A stretch of 64,000 nucleotides of DNA from Bacteroidota bacterium (lineage in GTDB: Bacteria > Bacteroidota > Bacteroidia > Bacteroidales > UBA12481). Positions 33,550 to 42,818 of this stretch are shown piece by piece. The notes under the pieces were generated by a model. The model saw nothing but the letters and a program-made list of their open reading frames with translations, did not search any database and was not told the DNA's origin. Positions within the stretch are counted from its first letter, which is position 1; every line of letters starts with the position of its first letter. The position numbers were made by a program, and so were the translations under genes. The stretch is taken from positions 1-64,000 of the forward strand of contig JABHCC010000117.1 in assembly GCA_018669475.1 (NCBI GenBank). Direction: 5' to 3'.

Positions 33550-34824
33550 TTACTTGATATTATATTTATTTAGTTTTTGCTGTTCGAATATTGGTTTTAG
33601 TCTGGTGAATCTTTGAATTCCATTTTCCAGGGGGACATTCACCCATTCTTCACCAATCAGCGGTTTTACATATTTTATAAAATCTTCTGTTACATCTGTT
33701 CCGCTTTCTGTTATCCAGTTTTTCGGAAAGAAACGTTCACTCAGCGCTACCTTTTCAAGGGCTACTTTGTCGTATCTTACAGAATAATCTGGTCCGGGAT
33801 TTCTTAATATGGTTGCCATCCAGCCATTTTCACCTTTGGAAGCGATTTCAACAGCCTTTAAGCCTACCTGATAGGCTTCATCGAGATCAACTAGGGAGGC
33901 ATAAACCATAGAATGACGCTGGTCGGTACCCATTACCTGTCCGCGGGCTGCACCTCTGGTTTTCAGTCCTTTGTCATTCAAATAGTTCACCACAGTTTGC
34001 TGAACTGATATTTTACTCGATCCGAATGAGGTATGTCCGAAAGCATCTTTCACTTCTCCAATCGATCCGCAGTCAAATCCTTCACTAATAACAACAATAC
34101 ACCTTTTATCCTGAATCAACTGATTATTCACTCTGTCACCGAGTTCTTCAAGGCTCAAACCTGATTCTGTAAGATAGATCTGTAGTGGCATTTCATGATT
34201 GGGATCTGCAAGACGGGCAGCTGCCGGGATATATCCGATTTTTCTTCCCATAGCCTGCAGAACCAAAACAGGATCAGCGGGACAGGAACCTTTGTTTTCT
34301 TCATTTGCTGTTTGTACAATATGTGACCAATAGCGGGCAACACTACCGTAGCCAGGTGTGTGATCGATTAATTTGAATTCATTGTCGCCTACGTCATTAT
34401 CAATTGTTTTGGGAACTCCGACAGCAACTACATCCAGGCCTTCTGCCTTAGCCAATTCGCTCACTTTAAAAGCTGTGTGCTGTGAGTCGTTTCCTCCGAT
34501 ATAGAAGAAATAGCCAATATTGTGGGCTCTGAAAATTTCAATAATTCGTTTAAAATCAGCCTCCTGATTGTCTTTTAGCTTGTATCGGCAAGTGCCAATG
34601 GATCCAGCTGCGGGGGTAGTTCGAAGGAGGGCGATCTCTTTTTTGTCCTGATCCGACAGGTTTAATAATTCCTCTTTCAATACTCCTTCTATTCCATGCC
34701 ATGCTCCGTAAACAGTTCCGAATATGGATGGATAGCTATCGCAAGCATTTATGATCCCTCTCAGTGAATTATTAATCACTGGTGAAGGTCCGCCAGATTG
34801 GGCTACAAGAACATTTTTCTTCAT
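33550..34824 (-). CDS. pfp: Diphosphate-fructose-6-phosphate 1-phosphotransferase (PPi-type 6-phosphofructokinase)
   Basis: A 424-residue phosphofructokinase. QSGGPSPVIN forms the phosphate loop. The discriminator motif reads IGGNDSQHTA, with Asp where ATP enzymes have Gly, and GVPKTIDND carries the lysine typical of PPi-dependent enzymes, so diphosphate is the likely donor. The reaction is reversible glycolysis/gluconeogenesis. It is the first gene of the minus-strand pfp-HAD-larA-like-pdxB-gnd run. A TATCTTTG box at 34844-34851 and a 22-bp palindrome at 34866-34887 lie in its promoter region. Confidence 0.92.
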   Translation of the reverse strand: MKKNVLVAQSGGPSPVINNSLRGIINACDSYPSIFGTVYGAWHGIEGVLKEELLNLSDQDKKEIALLRTTPAAGSIGTCRYKLKDNQEADFKRIIEIFRAHNIGYFFYIGGNDSQHTAFKVSELAKAEGLDVVAVGVPKTIDNDVGDNEFKLIDHTPGYGSVARYWSHIVQTANEENKGSCPADPVLVLQAMGRKIGYIPAAARLADPNHEMPLQIYLTESGLSLEELGDRVNNQLIQDKRCIVVISEGFDCGSIGEVKDAFGHTSFGSSKISVQQTVVNYLNDKGLKTRGAARGQVMGTDQRHSMVYASLVDLDEAYQVGLKAVEIASKGENGWMATILRNPGPDYSVRYDKVALEKVALSERFFPKNWITESGTDVTEDFIKYVKPLIGEEWVNVPLENGIQRFTRLKPIFEQQKLNKYNIK

Positions 34825-34843
34825 AATTAATCGAATTTCATGA

Positions 34844-34851
34844 CAAAGATA
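34844..34851 (-). promoter_or_regulatory. Putative -7 box TATCTTTG of pfp
   Basis: The minus-strand octamer matches TAnnTTTG, 19 nt before the pfp ATG. The -33 position falls inside the adjacent palindrome. Confidence 0.5.
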
Positions 34852-34865
34852 ATGACAATCTTTTA

Positions 34866-34887
34866 TTTCCGTGTGCGTACACGGAAA
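34866..34887. promoter_or_regulatory. 22-bp palindrome, candidate operator
   Basis: TTTCCGTGT (34866-34874) and ACACGGAAA (34879-34887) are perfect reverse complements around GCGT. The element lies 14 nt upstream of the pfp -7 box, covering its -33 region, in the gap between divergent pfp and surE. There is no T-run after it, so a protein-binding site is more likely than a terminator. Confidence 0.55.
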
Positions 34888-34930
34888 AATTCGCTTGTAA
34901 AAAGAAACCTGCTATTCTGGTGGGTTTTTA

Positions 34931-34938
34931 TATTTTTG
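34931..34938 (+). promoter_or_regulatory. Putative -7 box TATTTTTG of surE
   Basis: The octamer matches TAnnTTTG, 21 nt before the surE ATG. Confidence 0.45.
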
Positions 34939-34959
34939 TGAGCTTAAAGATTATTGCTG

Positions 34960-35742
34960 ATGAATCACAAGAGACCACTTATATTAGTGACCAATGATGA
35001 TGGATACGATGCTCCTGGAATAAAGCATCTTACAGACATTGCCCAAGAATTTGGTGATGTTGTCCTGGTTGGACCGATGAAGGGACAGTCGGGAATGTCG
35101 CATGCCGTTACTTTGCATGAGCCAATTCGTTTGAAAAAAGTGAGTGAAGAAGATGGCCTGAGAATTTTTGCCTGCTCTGGTACTCCTGCTGACTGTGTTA
35201 AGATCGCACTACATCAATTACTTAATAGAAAGCCTGATCTGATTGTATCCGGGATAAACCATGGATCTAATTCATCAGTTAGCCTGTTTTACTCAGGAAC
35301 TGTGGCTGCTGTTGTGGAAGGTTGTATGAATGGTATTCAATCCATTGCCTTTTCAGTTGATGATCATTCAATGGATGCTGATTTCAGCATAGCTGTTAAA
35401 TATGTCAGAACAATTATCCGGGAGGCTCTTGCAAACGGTATCCCATCAAATACATGTTTGAATGTGAATTTTCCTAAGGCTGCAACAGAGATTTGTAAAG
35501 GAATTAAAGTTTGCCGCCAAACGATGGGTGTTTGGAAAGAGGAATTTGATCACCGGATTGATCCGCATGGTAGGGATTACTATTGGCTGACAGGATTCTT
35601 TCAGAATAATGAGCTGGGGGAGGAAGATACTGATGATTGGGCTGTGCAACATAATTATGCAGCTATCGTTCCAATAAAAGTAGACGTAACTGATTATGAC
35701 GCTCTGCAACCACTTAAAAACTGGAATGTTGACTACGAGTGA
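34960..35742 (+). CDS. surE: 5'/3'-nucleotidase SurE
   Basis: A 260-residue metallophosphatase; ATG at 34960 is preferred to the TTG two codons earlier. The signature ILVTNDDGYDAPGI carries the metal-binding Asp pair, followed by GPMKGQSGMSHAVTL, CSGTPADCVKIAL and LIVSGINHGSNSSVSLFYSGTV in short succession, all SurE hallmarks. It dephosphorylates nucleoside monophosphates. It heads a plus-strand group with a small membrane protein and lpxB. Confidence 0.96.
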   Translation: MNHKRPLILVTNDDGYDAPGIKHLTDIAQEFGDVVLVGPMKGQSGMSHAVTLHEPIRLKKVSEEDGLRIFACSGTPADCVKIALHQLLNRKPDLIVSGINHGSNSSVSLFYSGTVAAVVEGCMNGIQSIAFSVDDHSMDADFSIAVKYVRTIIREALANGIPSNTCLNVNFPKAATEICKGIKVCRQTMGVWKEEFDHRIDPHGRDYYWLTGFFQNNELGEEDTDDWAVQHNYAAIVPIKVDVTDYDALQPLKNWNVDYE

Positions 35743-35785
35743 TTATATGCACCTTTTTTTGGTAAAAATATTATTGTGACCAAAA

Positions 35786-36073
35786 ATGAAACGACTCAAT
35801 AAAATGTGGATTGGTACACTTATGGGAATCCTTGTTCCCTTCATTGCCCTGGTGATTTACCAACAAATAAAATTCACCTCAATCAGCCTTTTGGAGTTTT
35901 TCCGGGCTTATGAGCAGATTGGTGTATTGTCCCATGTTATCTCTTTGGCTGTGATTCCTAATTTGCTTGTCTTTTTTGGTTTTATTCAGTTCAATTTCTT
36001 GAAGGCGGCACGGGGTGTACTCTTGTCAACCTTTTTATTTGCCTTTACGGTTTTGATTATGAGATTTATATGA
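35786..36073 (+). CDS. Small membrane protein between surE and lpxB
   Basis: A 95-residue protein with about three hydrophobic segments (WIGTLMGILVPFIALVIYQ, VISLAVIPNLLVFFGF, GVLLSTFLFAFTVLIM). I do not recognise a family. Its stop overlaps the lpxB ATG by four bases (ATGA), so it is almost certainly translated with lpxB. A role in envelope or lipid A biogenesis is possible only from context. Confidence 0.8.
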   Translation: MKRLNKMWIGTLMGILVPFIALVIYQQIKFTSISLLEFFRAYEQIGVLSHVISLAVIPNLLVFFGFIQFNFLKAARGVLLSTFLFAFTVLIMRFI

Positions 36074-37173
36074 AATATTTTCTTATTGCCGGAGAAGCGT
36101 CGGGAGATCAGCATGCTGCACATCTGATGCGGGCACTGATGAGCTATGATAATGAGGCAGAATTTTGTTTTCTGGGTGGAGATGAAATGGCGAAAATTGG
36201 TGGTGAGCCAGAGATTCATATTGACGAGATGGCTTTTATGGGATTCACACAATTGCTTGGCCATCTGGGGAAAATACGGAGTAATTTCAAGAAAGCTAGA
36301 CAAGCACTTGTTGACTATCAGCCTGATGTGCTAATATTAATTGATTATCCGGGTTTTAACCTCCGGATGGCAAAATGGGCAAAAAAACAGGGTTTGAAAG
36401 TCTATTATTACATCGCACCAAAAGCCTGGGCCTGGAATTCAAAAAGAGTGTTTACACTCAAAGCTTATACAGATAAGGTGTATTCAATTTTGCCATTCGA
36501 AAAGGACTTTTTTAATCGTTTTGGACTGCATACTGAATATGTAGGTAATCCAGTGCAAGAAGAAATTGCCAGGAAATATCCTGAAACTGAGAATGCCGAC
36601 AAAGATAAATCTCGCATAATTGCATTGTTGCCCGGAAGCCGCAAGCAGGAGATTGAATATGTTTTGCCAGTCATGCTGGATCTAATGTCTCAATTTGAAG
36701 AATATTCTTTTATGATTGCCGGGATGAAAGTGCATGACGAGCTTTATAAACGTTTTGTCGGGGAGAAATCACAAGTATCTGTTGATTATAGCGGAAGCCT
36801 TTCTGTTCTAAGCAGGTCAGTTGCTGCCCTTGTGACTTCTGGTACGGCCACACTCGAAACTGCCCTCATGGGTATTCCTCAAATTGTGTGCTACAAAACA
36901 AACAAATTGTCGTACCAAATAGCAAAAAAATTAATCAAGGTACCCTATATCAGCCTGGTGAATCTGATTCTCCGGAGTAGGGCAGTGCCTGAAATGATTC
37001 AGGACAATTGTACAGTCGATTTTCTTAGTGAGGGGCTCATGAAGATACTACCGGGTGGTGAAAACCGGCATGACCAATTGGGAATAACTGATCTTCTGCG
37101 TAAAGAAATTGGAAATGTTAGTGTGTCAGATAAATTAGCCTTGCTGATTATCAATTCATTATCTGCCTCCTGA
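36070..37173 (+). CDS. lpxB: Lipid-A-disaccharide synthase
   Basis: A 367-residue GT-B glycosyltransferase joining UDP-diacylglucosamine and lipid X. Conserved LpxB blocks are seen: FLIAGEASGDQHAAHL at the start, MGFTQLLGHLGKI, LIDYPGFNLRMA, YYIAPKAWAWNSKR, LPGSRKQEIE, and SGTATLETALMGIPQIVCYK. The length is normal. It follows the small membrane protein and precedes gldF, which has its own candidate promoter. Confidence 0.96.
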   Translation: MKYFLIAGEASGDQHAAHLMRALMSYDNEAEFCFLGGDEMAKIGGEPEIHIDEMAFMGFTQLLGHLGKIRSNFKKARQALVDYQPDVLILIDYPGFNLRMAKWAKKQGLKVYYYIAPKAWAWNSKRVFTLKAYTDKVYSILPFEKDFFNRFGLHTEYVGNPVQEEIARKYPETENADKDKSRIIALLPGSRKQEIEYVLPVMLDLMSQFEEYSFMIAGMKVHDELYKRFVGEKSQVSVDYSGSLSVLSRSVAALVTSGTATLETALMGIPQIVCYKTNKLSYQIAKKLIKVPYISLVNLILRSRAVPEMIQDNCTVDFLSEGLMKILPGGENRHDQLGITDLLRKEIGNVSVSDKLALLIINSLSAS

Positions 37174-37191
37174 CCGCTATGGAATTTTTCC

Positions 37192-37199
37192 TAAATTTG
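37192..37199 (+). promoter_or_regulatory. Putative -7 box TAAATTTG of gldF
   Basis: The octamer matches TAnnTTTG, 25 nt before the gldF ATG in the 51-nt lpxB-gldF gap. Confidence 0.45.
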
Positions 37200-37224
37200 T
37201 AACTCTTTTAAAGCAAGTGGTATT

Positions 37225-37956
37225 ATGTTAACTTTATTCAGACGGGAGATTAACAGTTTTTTTAGCTCACTAACAGCCTATGTTGTGATTGTGGTCTTCC
37301 TGGTTATGAACGGATTGTTTTTATGGGTTTTCCCAGGAGAATTCAACGTCATAGATTCAGGTTATGCCTCTCTTGACAGTATGTTCATTTTAGCTCCATG
37401 GTTATTCCTGTTTCTGGTACCTGCGGTAACCATGAGACTTTTTTCAGATGAAAAACGATTGGGAACAATTGAACTGCTCTTTGTTCGTCCTTTGACAGAT
37501 TTGCAAATAATTATGGCAAAATTCCTGTCTGGATTAGTTCTGGTAATCCTTTCATTATTACCTACTTTGATTTACTACCTCACTGTTTACCTTATGGGGA
37601 ATCCGGTAGGGAATATTGATAGCGGTGGATTCTGGGGATCATTTATAGGACTATTTTTTCTGGCTGCTGTTTACGTGTCAATTGGATTATTTACTTCTAC
37701 TATAACTGAAAACCAGATTGTCTCCTTTATTCTGGGTGTACTGGCATGTTTCCTCGTCTTTCTCGGCTTTGATTATGTTGGTGGATTGGGATTATCAGGA
37801 GGTGTTCAGAATTTTGTTGAAGGTTTAGGACTTTCTTACCATTACAATTCTATGTCGAGGGGGGTGATTGACACACGTGATATCATTTATTTCCTATCTG
37901 TTATTTCAATATTTGTGGTCTTTTCAAAAATTGTTCTTGAAAGCAGAAAATGGTAA
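37225..37956 (+). CDS. gldF: ABC transporter permease GldF
   Basis: A 243-residue ABC-2 permease with six hydrophobic segments. The start MLTLFRREINSFFSSLTAYVV, FSDEKRLGTIELLFVRPLTD (the conserved cytoplasmic loop) and its direct pairing with a GldG-type gene identify GldF. The pair is needed for gliding in Flavobacterium, but homologues are also found in non-gliding Bacteroidota. The ATPase GldA is not in the window. The gldG ATG starts inside its last codons. Confidence 0.92.
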   Translation: MLTLFRREINSFFSSLTAYVVIVVFLVMNGLFLWVFPGEFNVIDSGYASLDSMFILAPWLFLFLVPAVTMRLFSDEKRLGTIELLFVRPLTDLQIIMAKFLSGLVLVILSLLPTLIYYLTVYLMGNPVGNIDSGGFWGSFIGLFFLAAVYVSIGLFTSTITENQIVSFILGVLACFLVFLGFDYVGGLGLSGGVQNFVEGLGLSYHYNSMSRGVIDTRDIIYFLSVISIFVVFSKIVLESRKW

Positions 37957-39707
37957 GACAGACAAAGAAAATCATGAAAAAGAAGCAAGTTAAAACACAA
38001 AATATTATTCAGCTCGTATTATTATTGGCTGTTGTGATTCTGATAAATCTGATATCCCATTTTGTATATCACCGTTTTGATCTTACTGAGGAGAAGAGAT
38101 ATACACTGACACCTAGCACCAAAAACTTCCTGACTGAAATGACGGATGTCATTTATATCAAAGTTTATCTCGAAGGAAAAAATCTGCCCGGAGGCTTCAG
38201 AAGATTGCAAAAAGCGACAAAGGAACTGATGGATGAATTCAAAGTGAATGCAGGTGCAAATCTTGAATTTGAATTTATCAATCCATCAGAAAGTCCTGAT
38301 GGAATCACACGGAATGAAGTTTATCAACAATTAGCGATGGATGGGCACATATATTTTAATGTGCAAGTTGAAGATCGTGATGGTGGTACATCCACTATTC
38401 CGGTTTTTCCTTCAGCTATGGTAAGCTTCAGGGCACATGGTCAGCAGCTTGATCGCCCGGTAAATTTATTTCAGGGTTCAAGTACAGGCCAGGTTAATGA
38501 TGCTATAATTAACAGGGCAGTTGAAAATCTGGAGTATGAGTTTGTTTCTGCGATGAGGGTTGTTACCCGCGAAATGGTGCCCAGTGTGGCAATGTTACAA
38601 GGACATGGTGAGTTGGATGAACTGGAGTCATTGAGTTTGTTTAATGCTCTGTCGATGTTCTATCGTGTTGAGCGCGTAAATATGAATATGCAATTAAATT
38701 CATTAGCAGATTTTGATGCAATACTTGTAGCAGATCCTGATTCCAGCTTTCCCGAACGCGATAAATTTATTATTGACCAGTTTATAATGCATGGAGGAAA
38801 AGCCCTGTGGTGTGTGGATGCAGTAAAAGTTCAGATGAATGAACTGGCTGATTCAAATGAAATTATGAGCAGGTCAAATGCTATAAACATCGGAGATATG
38901 CTATTTGACTACGGTGTTAAGATCAATTCTTCACTGATCCAGGATTTGCAATGTGCTTTTATCCCAGTTTACCCGGATGATGGTGCAGGAGTTACTCTTG
39001 AACAGCAAATGGTACCATTTTTCTATTTACCTCTGATTACACCCCGTCAGGATAATCCCATTACCCGCAATCTTAATATGTTGAAGATGGATTTTGTTAG
39101 TCCGATTGATACAATTGGTGATAATCCTAATATTAGAAAAACTGTTTTATTGAACTCTTCTAATCGTAGCAGAATCTTGAGGCAGCCCGTACGTGTTGCA
39201 TTAGACGTATTCAGTGAAAAACCTGATGTTAGCCGCTTTCCGATGGAGAATCTTCCGGTCGCGGTATTGTTGGAGGGGAAATTTCCGAGTTTTTACCAGA
39301 ACAGGCTACCTGAGCAATGGGTGAATAATGAGTTATACGAGGTTCTTGACGAGAGTAAAGTTGCTACAAAGATGATAGTAATCAGTGATGGCGATATTGC
39401 AAGAAACTTCGTTAGCTATCAAAATGGGCAAGCACAGGCCAACCGTTTGGGTTGGGATCGATATATGGGACAAATGTTTGGGAATAAGGATTTTCTTTTG
39501 AATTGCATGAATTATTTGTTGGATGATGAGGGGGTTATGGGAGTAAGGTCGAGGGAAGTACAGCTCAGGCTCATGCAATATGAAGAAATAACTGACCACA
39601 GGCTCAAATGGCAGCTGATTAATGTAATTATACCAGTTGCCCTTGCCATGTTTTTCGGGATACTATATACCTGGCGAAGAAGAAAAAAGTACGGAAGGAA
39701 AATATGA
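37950..39707 (+). CDS. gldG: Gliding-motility ABC transporter substrate-binding protein GldG
   Basis: A 585-residue protein with an N-terminal anchor (IIQLVLLLAVVILINLIS, about 17-34) and a C-terminal helix before the RRRKK end (VIIPVALAMFFGILYTW). Between them is the ABC-type uncharacterised/GldG domain with RFDLTEEKRYTLTPSTKNFL, the classical start of the DUF4350/GldG fold. It overlaps gldF by seven bases. Its partner permease and the trailing DUF4340 gene form the usual Bacteroidota set. Confidence 0.93.
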   Translation: MVRQTKKIMKKKQVKTQNIIQLVLLLAVVILINLISHFVYHRFDLTEEKRYTLTPSTKNFLTEMTDVIYIKVYLEGKNLPGGFRRLQKATKELMDEFKVNAGANLEFEFINPSESPDGITRNEVYQQLAMDGHIYFNVQVEDRDGGTSTIPVFPSAMVSFRAHGQQLDRPVNLFQGSSTGQVNDAIINRAVENLEYEFVSAMRVVTREMVPSVAMLQGHGELDELESLSLFNALSMFYRVERVNMNMQLNSLADFDAILVADPDSSFPERDKFIIDQFIMHGGKALWCVDAVKVQMNELADSNEIMSRSNAINIGDMLFDYGVKINSSLIQDLQCAFIPVYPDDGAGVTLEQQMVPFFYLPLITPRQDNPITRNLNMLKMDFVSPIDTIGDNPNIRKTVLLNSSNRSRILRQPVRVALDVFSEKPDVSRFPMENLPVAVLLEGKFPSFYQNRLPEQWVNNELYEVLDESKVATKMIVISDGDIARNFVSYQNGQAQANRLGWDRYMGQMFGNKDFLLNCMNYLLDDEGVMGVRSREVQLRLMQYEEITDHRLKWQLINVIIPVALAMFFGILYTWRRRKKYGRKI

Positions 39708-39804
39708 ACCAAGCATAACAAAAGGTAAAATATTTTAACACATATGCGGATGATTGTTTTTGTTATGCGAGCTCCATCCGACAAAAAAGATTAGATATAA
39801 ACGG

Positions 39805-40806
39805 ATGAAAAAGAATAATCTATACCTGATTTTAGCTGTTGTCATTCTTGGTGTTTTTGCCATTGTATTGATTACTAAACAAAATAGCTCGAGTATAAAA
39901 CCTGAATTACGGGACTTTGCTGTTCAGGATACTGCTGCAGTTGATAAAATATTTATGGTTGATAAGGCGAATAATCAGGTTGTGCTAACCCGGGAAGACG
40001 GACGATGGGTAGTGAATGGTAAATACACAGTTCGTAGAGATGCCATTAATCTATTACTGAAAACTTTGCATCGTGTAAGGGTTAAAGCACCTGTACCTAA
40101 TACAGCTAAGGATAATGTGCTCACCATGATGGCCACGCGAAATACAAAAGTTGAAGTATACAACAAGAAGAAGCTGATAAAAACATTATATGTTGGCGGA
40201 CCAACCCAGGATCAGATGGGTACTTTCATGATGCTGGAAGGATCATCGGTTCCATTCGTTGTATCAATTCCAGGATTTGTCGGTTATTTGAGCACTCGCT
40301 TTTTCATACTGGAGAGAGAATGGCGCTCACCCATGATTTTCTTATATAATTTTGATGATATCGCCGAGATAAAATCAGTAAACAATACTGATCCTGACCA
40401 GTCTTTCAGGATTAAGCACCGAAATGAAAAATTCTCCATTGAAAGTCTGAATGGAAAGCTAAGTACCCGGGTTATGGATACTCTAGCTGTGAAGTTTTTT
40501 ATTTCAAATTACGAAAGAGTGGCTTCAGAATTTTTTGCCGATGGTCTTGAACAATCAATAAAAGACTCTCTGGATGCCGCTACTCCGTTCAGAGTCTTGT
40601 CAGTAACTGATCAGCAGGGTAAAACGACAAGCGTGGAGGCCTATCGCCGTAAACCTGGAGAACAAACAGATCCTGAATTAGCTGTTCCTGAATGGGATAA
40701 TGAGAGAATGTATGCCAAAATTAATGACAGCGATTGGGTAGTTATTCAATATTTTGTCTTTGACCTGCTTTTTAGAGATTTCAATTTCTTCATCCCGGTG
40801 GAATGA
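39805..40806 (+). CDS. DUF4340 membrane-anchored protein
   Basis: A 333-residue protein; the ATG at 39805 opens a signal anchor (NLYLILAVVILGVFAIVLI). The soluble part contains VDKIFMVDKANNQVVLTRED and repeated beta-strand/linker units characteristic of DUF4340, a domain regularly found after gldFG. It is probably periplasmic and associated with the GldFG transporter. The function is unknown. Confidence 0.82.
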   Translation: MKKNNLYLILAVVILGVFAIVLITKQNSSSIKPELRDFAVQDTAAVDKIFMVDKANNQVVLTREDGRWVVNGKYTVRRDAINLLLKTLHRVRVKAPVPNTAKDNVLTMMATRNTKVEVYNKKKLIKTLYVGGPTQDQMGTFMMLEGSSVPFVVSIPGFVGYLSTRFFILEREWRSPMIFLYNFDDIAEIKSVNNTDPDQSFRIKHRNEKFSIESLNGKLSTRVMDTLAVKFFISNYERVASEFFADGLEQSIKDSLDAATPFRVLSVTDQQGKTTSVEAYRRKPGEQTDPELAVPEWDNERMYAKINDSDWVVIQYFVFDLLFRDFNFFIPVE

Positions 40807-40861
40807 GGATAAATTGTTTATAATTTGAAAATAAGCACCGGCTTTATGCCAATGTTTTTTA

Positions 40862-40869
40862 TATTTTTG
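40862..40869 (+). promoter_or_regulatory. Putative -7 box TATTTTTG of dnaN
   Basis: The octamer matches TAnnTTTG, 41 nt before the dnaN ATG. It is identical to the boxes before surE and tRNA-Ser. Confidence 0.45.
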
Positions 40870-40910
40870 GTTAGGCCAAGTCAATTAGTTAGAACTTAAT
40901 CATCAGACCA

Positions 40911-42041
40911 ATGAAATTTGTTGCTTCCAGTACCGATCTATTAAGCCACCTTCAGGCGATAAGCCGGGTGATCAGCACCAAGAATACTCTGCCAATTCTG
41001 GATAATTTTCTTTTTGAGCTTCGTGGCAATGAGCTTGTAATTACGGCATCAGATCTTGAGTCGACTATGATTACCACCATGTCGTTAGAGAATGCTGATG
41101 GTGAAGGTGTGATAGCTATACCAGCAAGAATTATTACTGATACTCTGAAAGAATTTCCTGAACAACCATTGACTTTCGAGATAAATAATGATTCAATGGG
41201 TGTTGATCTGATCTCAGAAAATGGAAAATATAGCATTGTTGGAAAGCCCGGTATTGATTTTCCGCAGTTGCCAAGTCTGAAAGAGGACAAAACCACTGAG
41301 GTTTCTTTTGCTTCAGACATGCTATTAAAAGGTATCAACAGAACATTATTTGCTACGGCAGATGATGAGTTGAGACCAGTTATGAACGGAATTTTTGTTG
41401 AATTGGATCTTGAAAGTGTAACTTTTGTTTCTTCTGATGCACATAAGTTGGTGCGATGTCGGAGAATGGATGCCAAATCTTCACAAGAGGCATCATTTAT
41501 TCTGCCAAAAAAGCCAGCTAATCTGCTAAAAAATATTCTACCTAAAGAAGAGAATAATGTGACTCTTTCTTTTGATGATAAAAACGCAGTGTTTACATTA
41601 TCAAACTATAAGCTTATTTGTCGTTTAGTTGAGGGTAATTACCCGGGGTATGAGGCAGTTATTCCAAAGAATAATCCCAATCTGCTAACTATCGACCGAC
41701 TTGCTATATATAATACGTTGAGGCGTGTATCAGTTTATTCAAATCAGGCCAGTAATCTCGTCAAGCTTCATTTAAAAGCAAATGAACTTATAATCTCCGC
41801 CCAGGATATTGATTACAGTATTTCTGCAGTTGAAACATTAAACTGCCAGTATGGGGGTGATGAGATGGAGATTGGATTTAAATCAGTATTTCTTATTGAG
41901 ATTCTTTCTAATATCAATTCAGATGAAGTTGTAATCGAATTATCTGATCCAACAAGGGCTGGAATTCTACTACCAAAAGAGAAAGATCAGGAGGATGAGG
42001 ATTTGCTGATGCTACTAATGCCTATGATGATCAATGCCTAA
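40911..42041 (+). CDS. dnaN: DNA polymerase III beta subunit (sliding clamp)
   Basis: A 376-residue protein with three clamp subdomains of about 120 residues each: MKFVASSTDLLSHLQAIS at the start, LPILDNFLFEL, DELRPVMNGIFVEL in the second, and the terminal LLMLLMPMMI replacing the usual YLLMPMR-type end. It forms the processivity ring for replication. No dnaA or oriC-like box cluster lies nearby. The last eight bases overlap the exonuclease gene, suggesting a replication/repair operon. Confidence 0.96.
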   Translation: MKFVASSTDLLSHLQAISRVISTKNTLPILDNFLFELRGNELVITASDLESTMITTMSLENADGEGVIAIPARIITDTLKEFPEQPLTFEINNDSMGVDLISENGKYSIVGKPGIDFPQLPSLKEDKTTEVSFASDMLLKGINRTLFATADDELRPVMNGIFVELDLESVTFVSSDAHKLVRCRRMDAKSSQEASFILPKKPANLLKNILPKEENNVTLSFDDKNAVFTLSNYKLICRLVEGNYPGYEAVIPKNNPNLLTIDRLAIYNTLRRVSVYSNQASNLVKLHLKANELIISAQDIDYSISAVETLNCQYGGDEMEIGFKSVFLIEILSNINSDEVVIELSDPTRAGILLPKEKDQEDEDLLMLLMPMMINA

Positions 42042-42804
42042 ACTCAAGCTTACTAAACCTATAGTTTTTTTTGATATTGAGTCTACAGGAATAGATGTTG
42101 TATCTGATAGAATTGTTGAGATTTCTTTTCTGAAGATCTCTCCGGATGGAAAAGAAGAGGTTAAGACCATGAGGATTAATCCAACTATTCCGATACCACC
42201 TGTTGTAACAGAAATACACGGAATTAAAGATTCTGATGTTGCGGATGAACCAACTTTTGCCGACAGAGCTAAAGAGATAGCATCTTTCCTTAAAGGGTCT
42301 GATCTGGGAGGATATAATTCAAACAGATTTGATATTCCTATGCTCGCTGAAGAATTTGCAAGGGCTGGTGATGATATTGATCTGAAGAAAATGCGTTTTA
42401 TTGATGTTCAGGTCATCTTTTTCAAAATGGAACCCAGAAGTCTTACAGCAGCGTATAAATTCTACTGTGATAAGCAACTTGATAATGCCCATTCTGCTGA
42501 GGCGGATACCAGAGCAACATGGGAGGTTTTTAAATCTCAATTGGTTAAATATCCAACTCTTAGTTCTACAATAGATGGTTTATCGGAGTTTTCAGCTGCT
42601 ACGCGAAATGCCGACTTTTTGGGACGCATTATTTTCGATAAGGATGGAGTTGAACTGATTAATTTTGGCAAACATAAAGGGAAAAAAGTTACTGATGTTT
42701 TTCAGAAAGAACCTTCTTATTACCGTTGGATGATGGATGGTAACTTCCCTGAATACACAAAACGTGTTATTACACGTATTTACCTCAAAATGCGTGAAAA
42801 TTAG
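42034..42804 (+). CDS. DEDDh 3'-5' exonuclease (DnaQ-like)
   Basis: A 256-residue protein. Exo I is VFFDIESTGIDVVSDRIVEI (Asp and Glu metal ligands), Exo II is GYNSNRFDIPMLAEEF, and Exo III is NAHSAEADTRAT with the catalytic His and Asp. A C-terminal 60-residue module (LINFGKHKGKKVTDV ... YYRWMMDG) resembles DUF3820. It probably proofreads or trims DNA together with the clamp, since it starts inside the dnaN stop region (8-nt overlap). Confidence 0.9.
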   Translation: MPKLKLTKPIVFFDIESTGIDVVSDRIVEISFLKISPDGKEEVKTMRINPTIPIPPVVTEIHGIKDSDVADEPTFADRAKEIASFLKGSDLGGYNSNRFDIPMLAEEFARAGDDIDLKKMRFIDVQVIFFKMEPRSLTAAYKFYCDKQLDNAHSAEADTRATWEVFKSQLVKYPTLSSTIDGLSEFSAATRNADFLGRIIFDKDGVELINFGKHKGKKVTDVFQKEPSYYRWMMDGNFPEYTKRVITRIYLKMREN

Positions 42805-42818
42805 AAATTGCTTGAAAC

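Noticed and set aside
34866..34887. Intrinsic terminator
   Set aside because: The palindrome has no T-run on either side and lies between divergent genes, so it cannot end a neighbouring transcript.
40700..42100. Chromosomal origin next to dnaN
   Set aside because: No dnaA gene or cluster of DnaA boxes; the neighbours are gldFG/DUF4340 and an exonuclease, and dnaN alone does not mark an origin.
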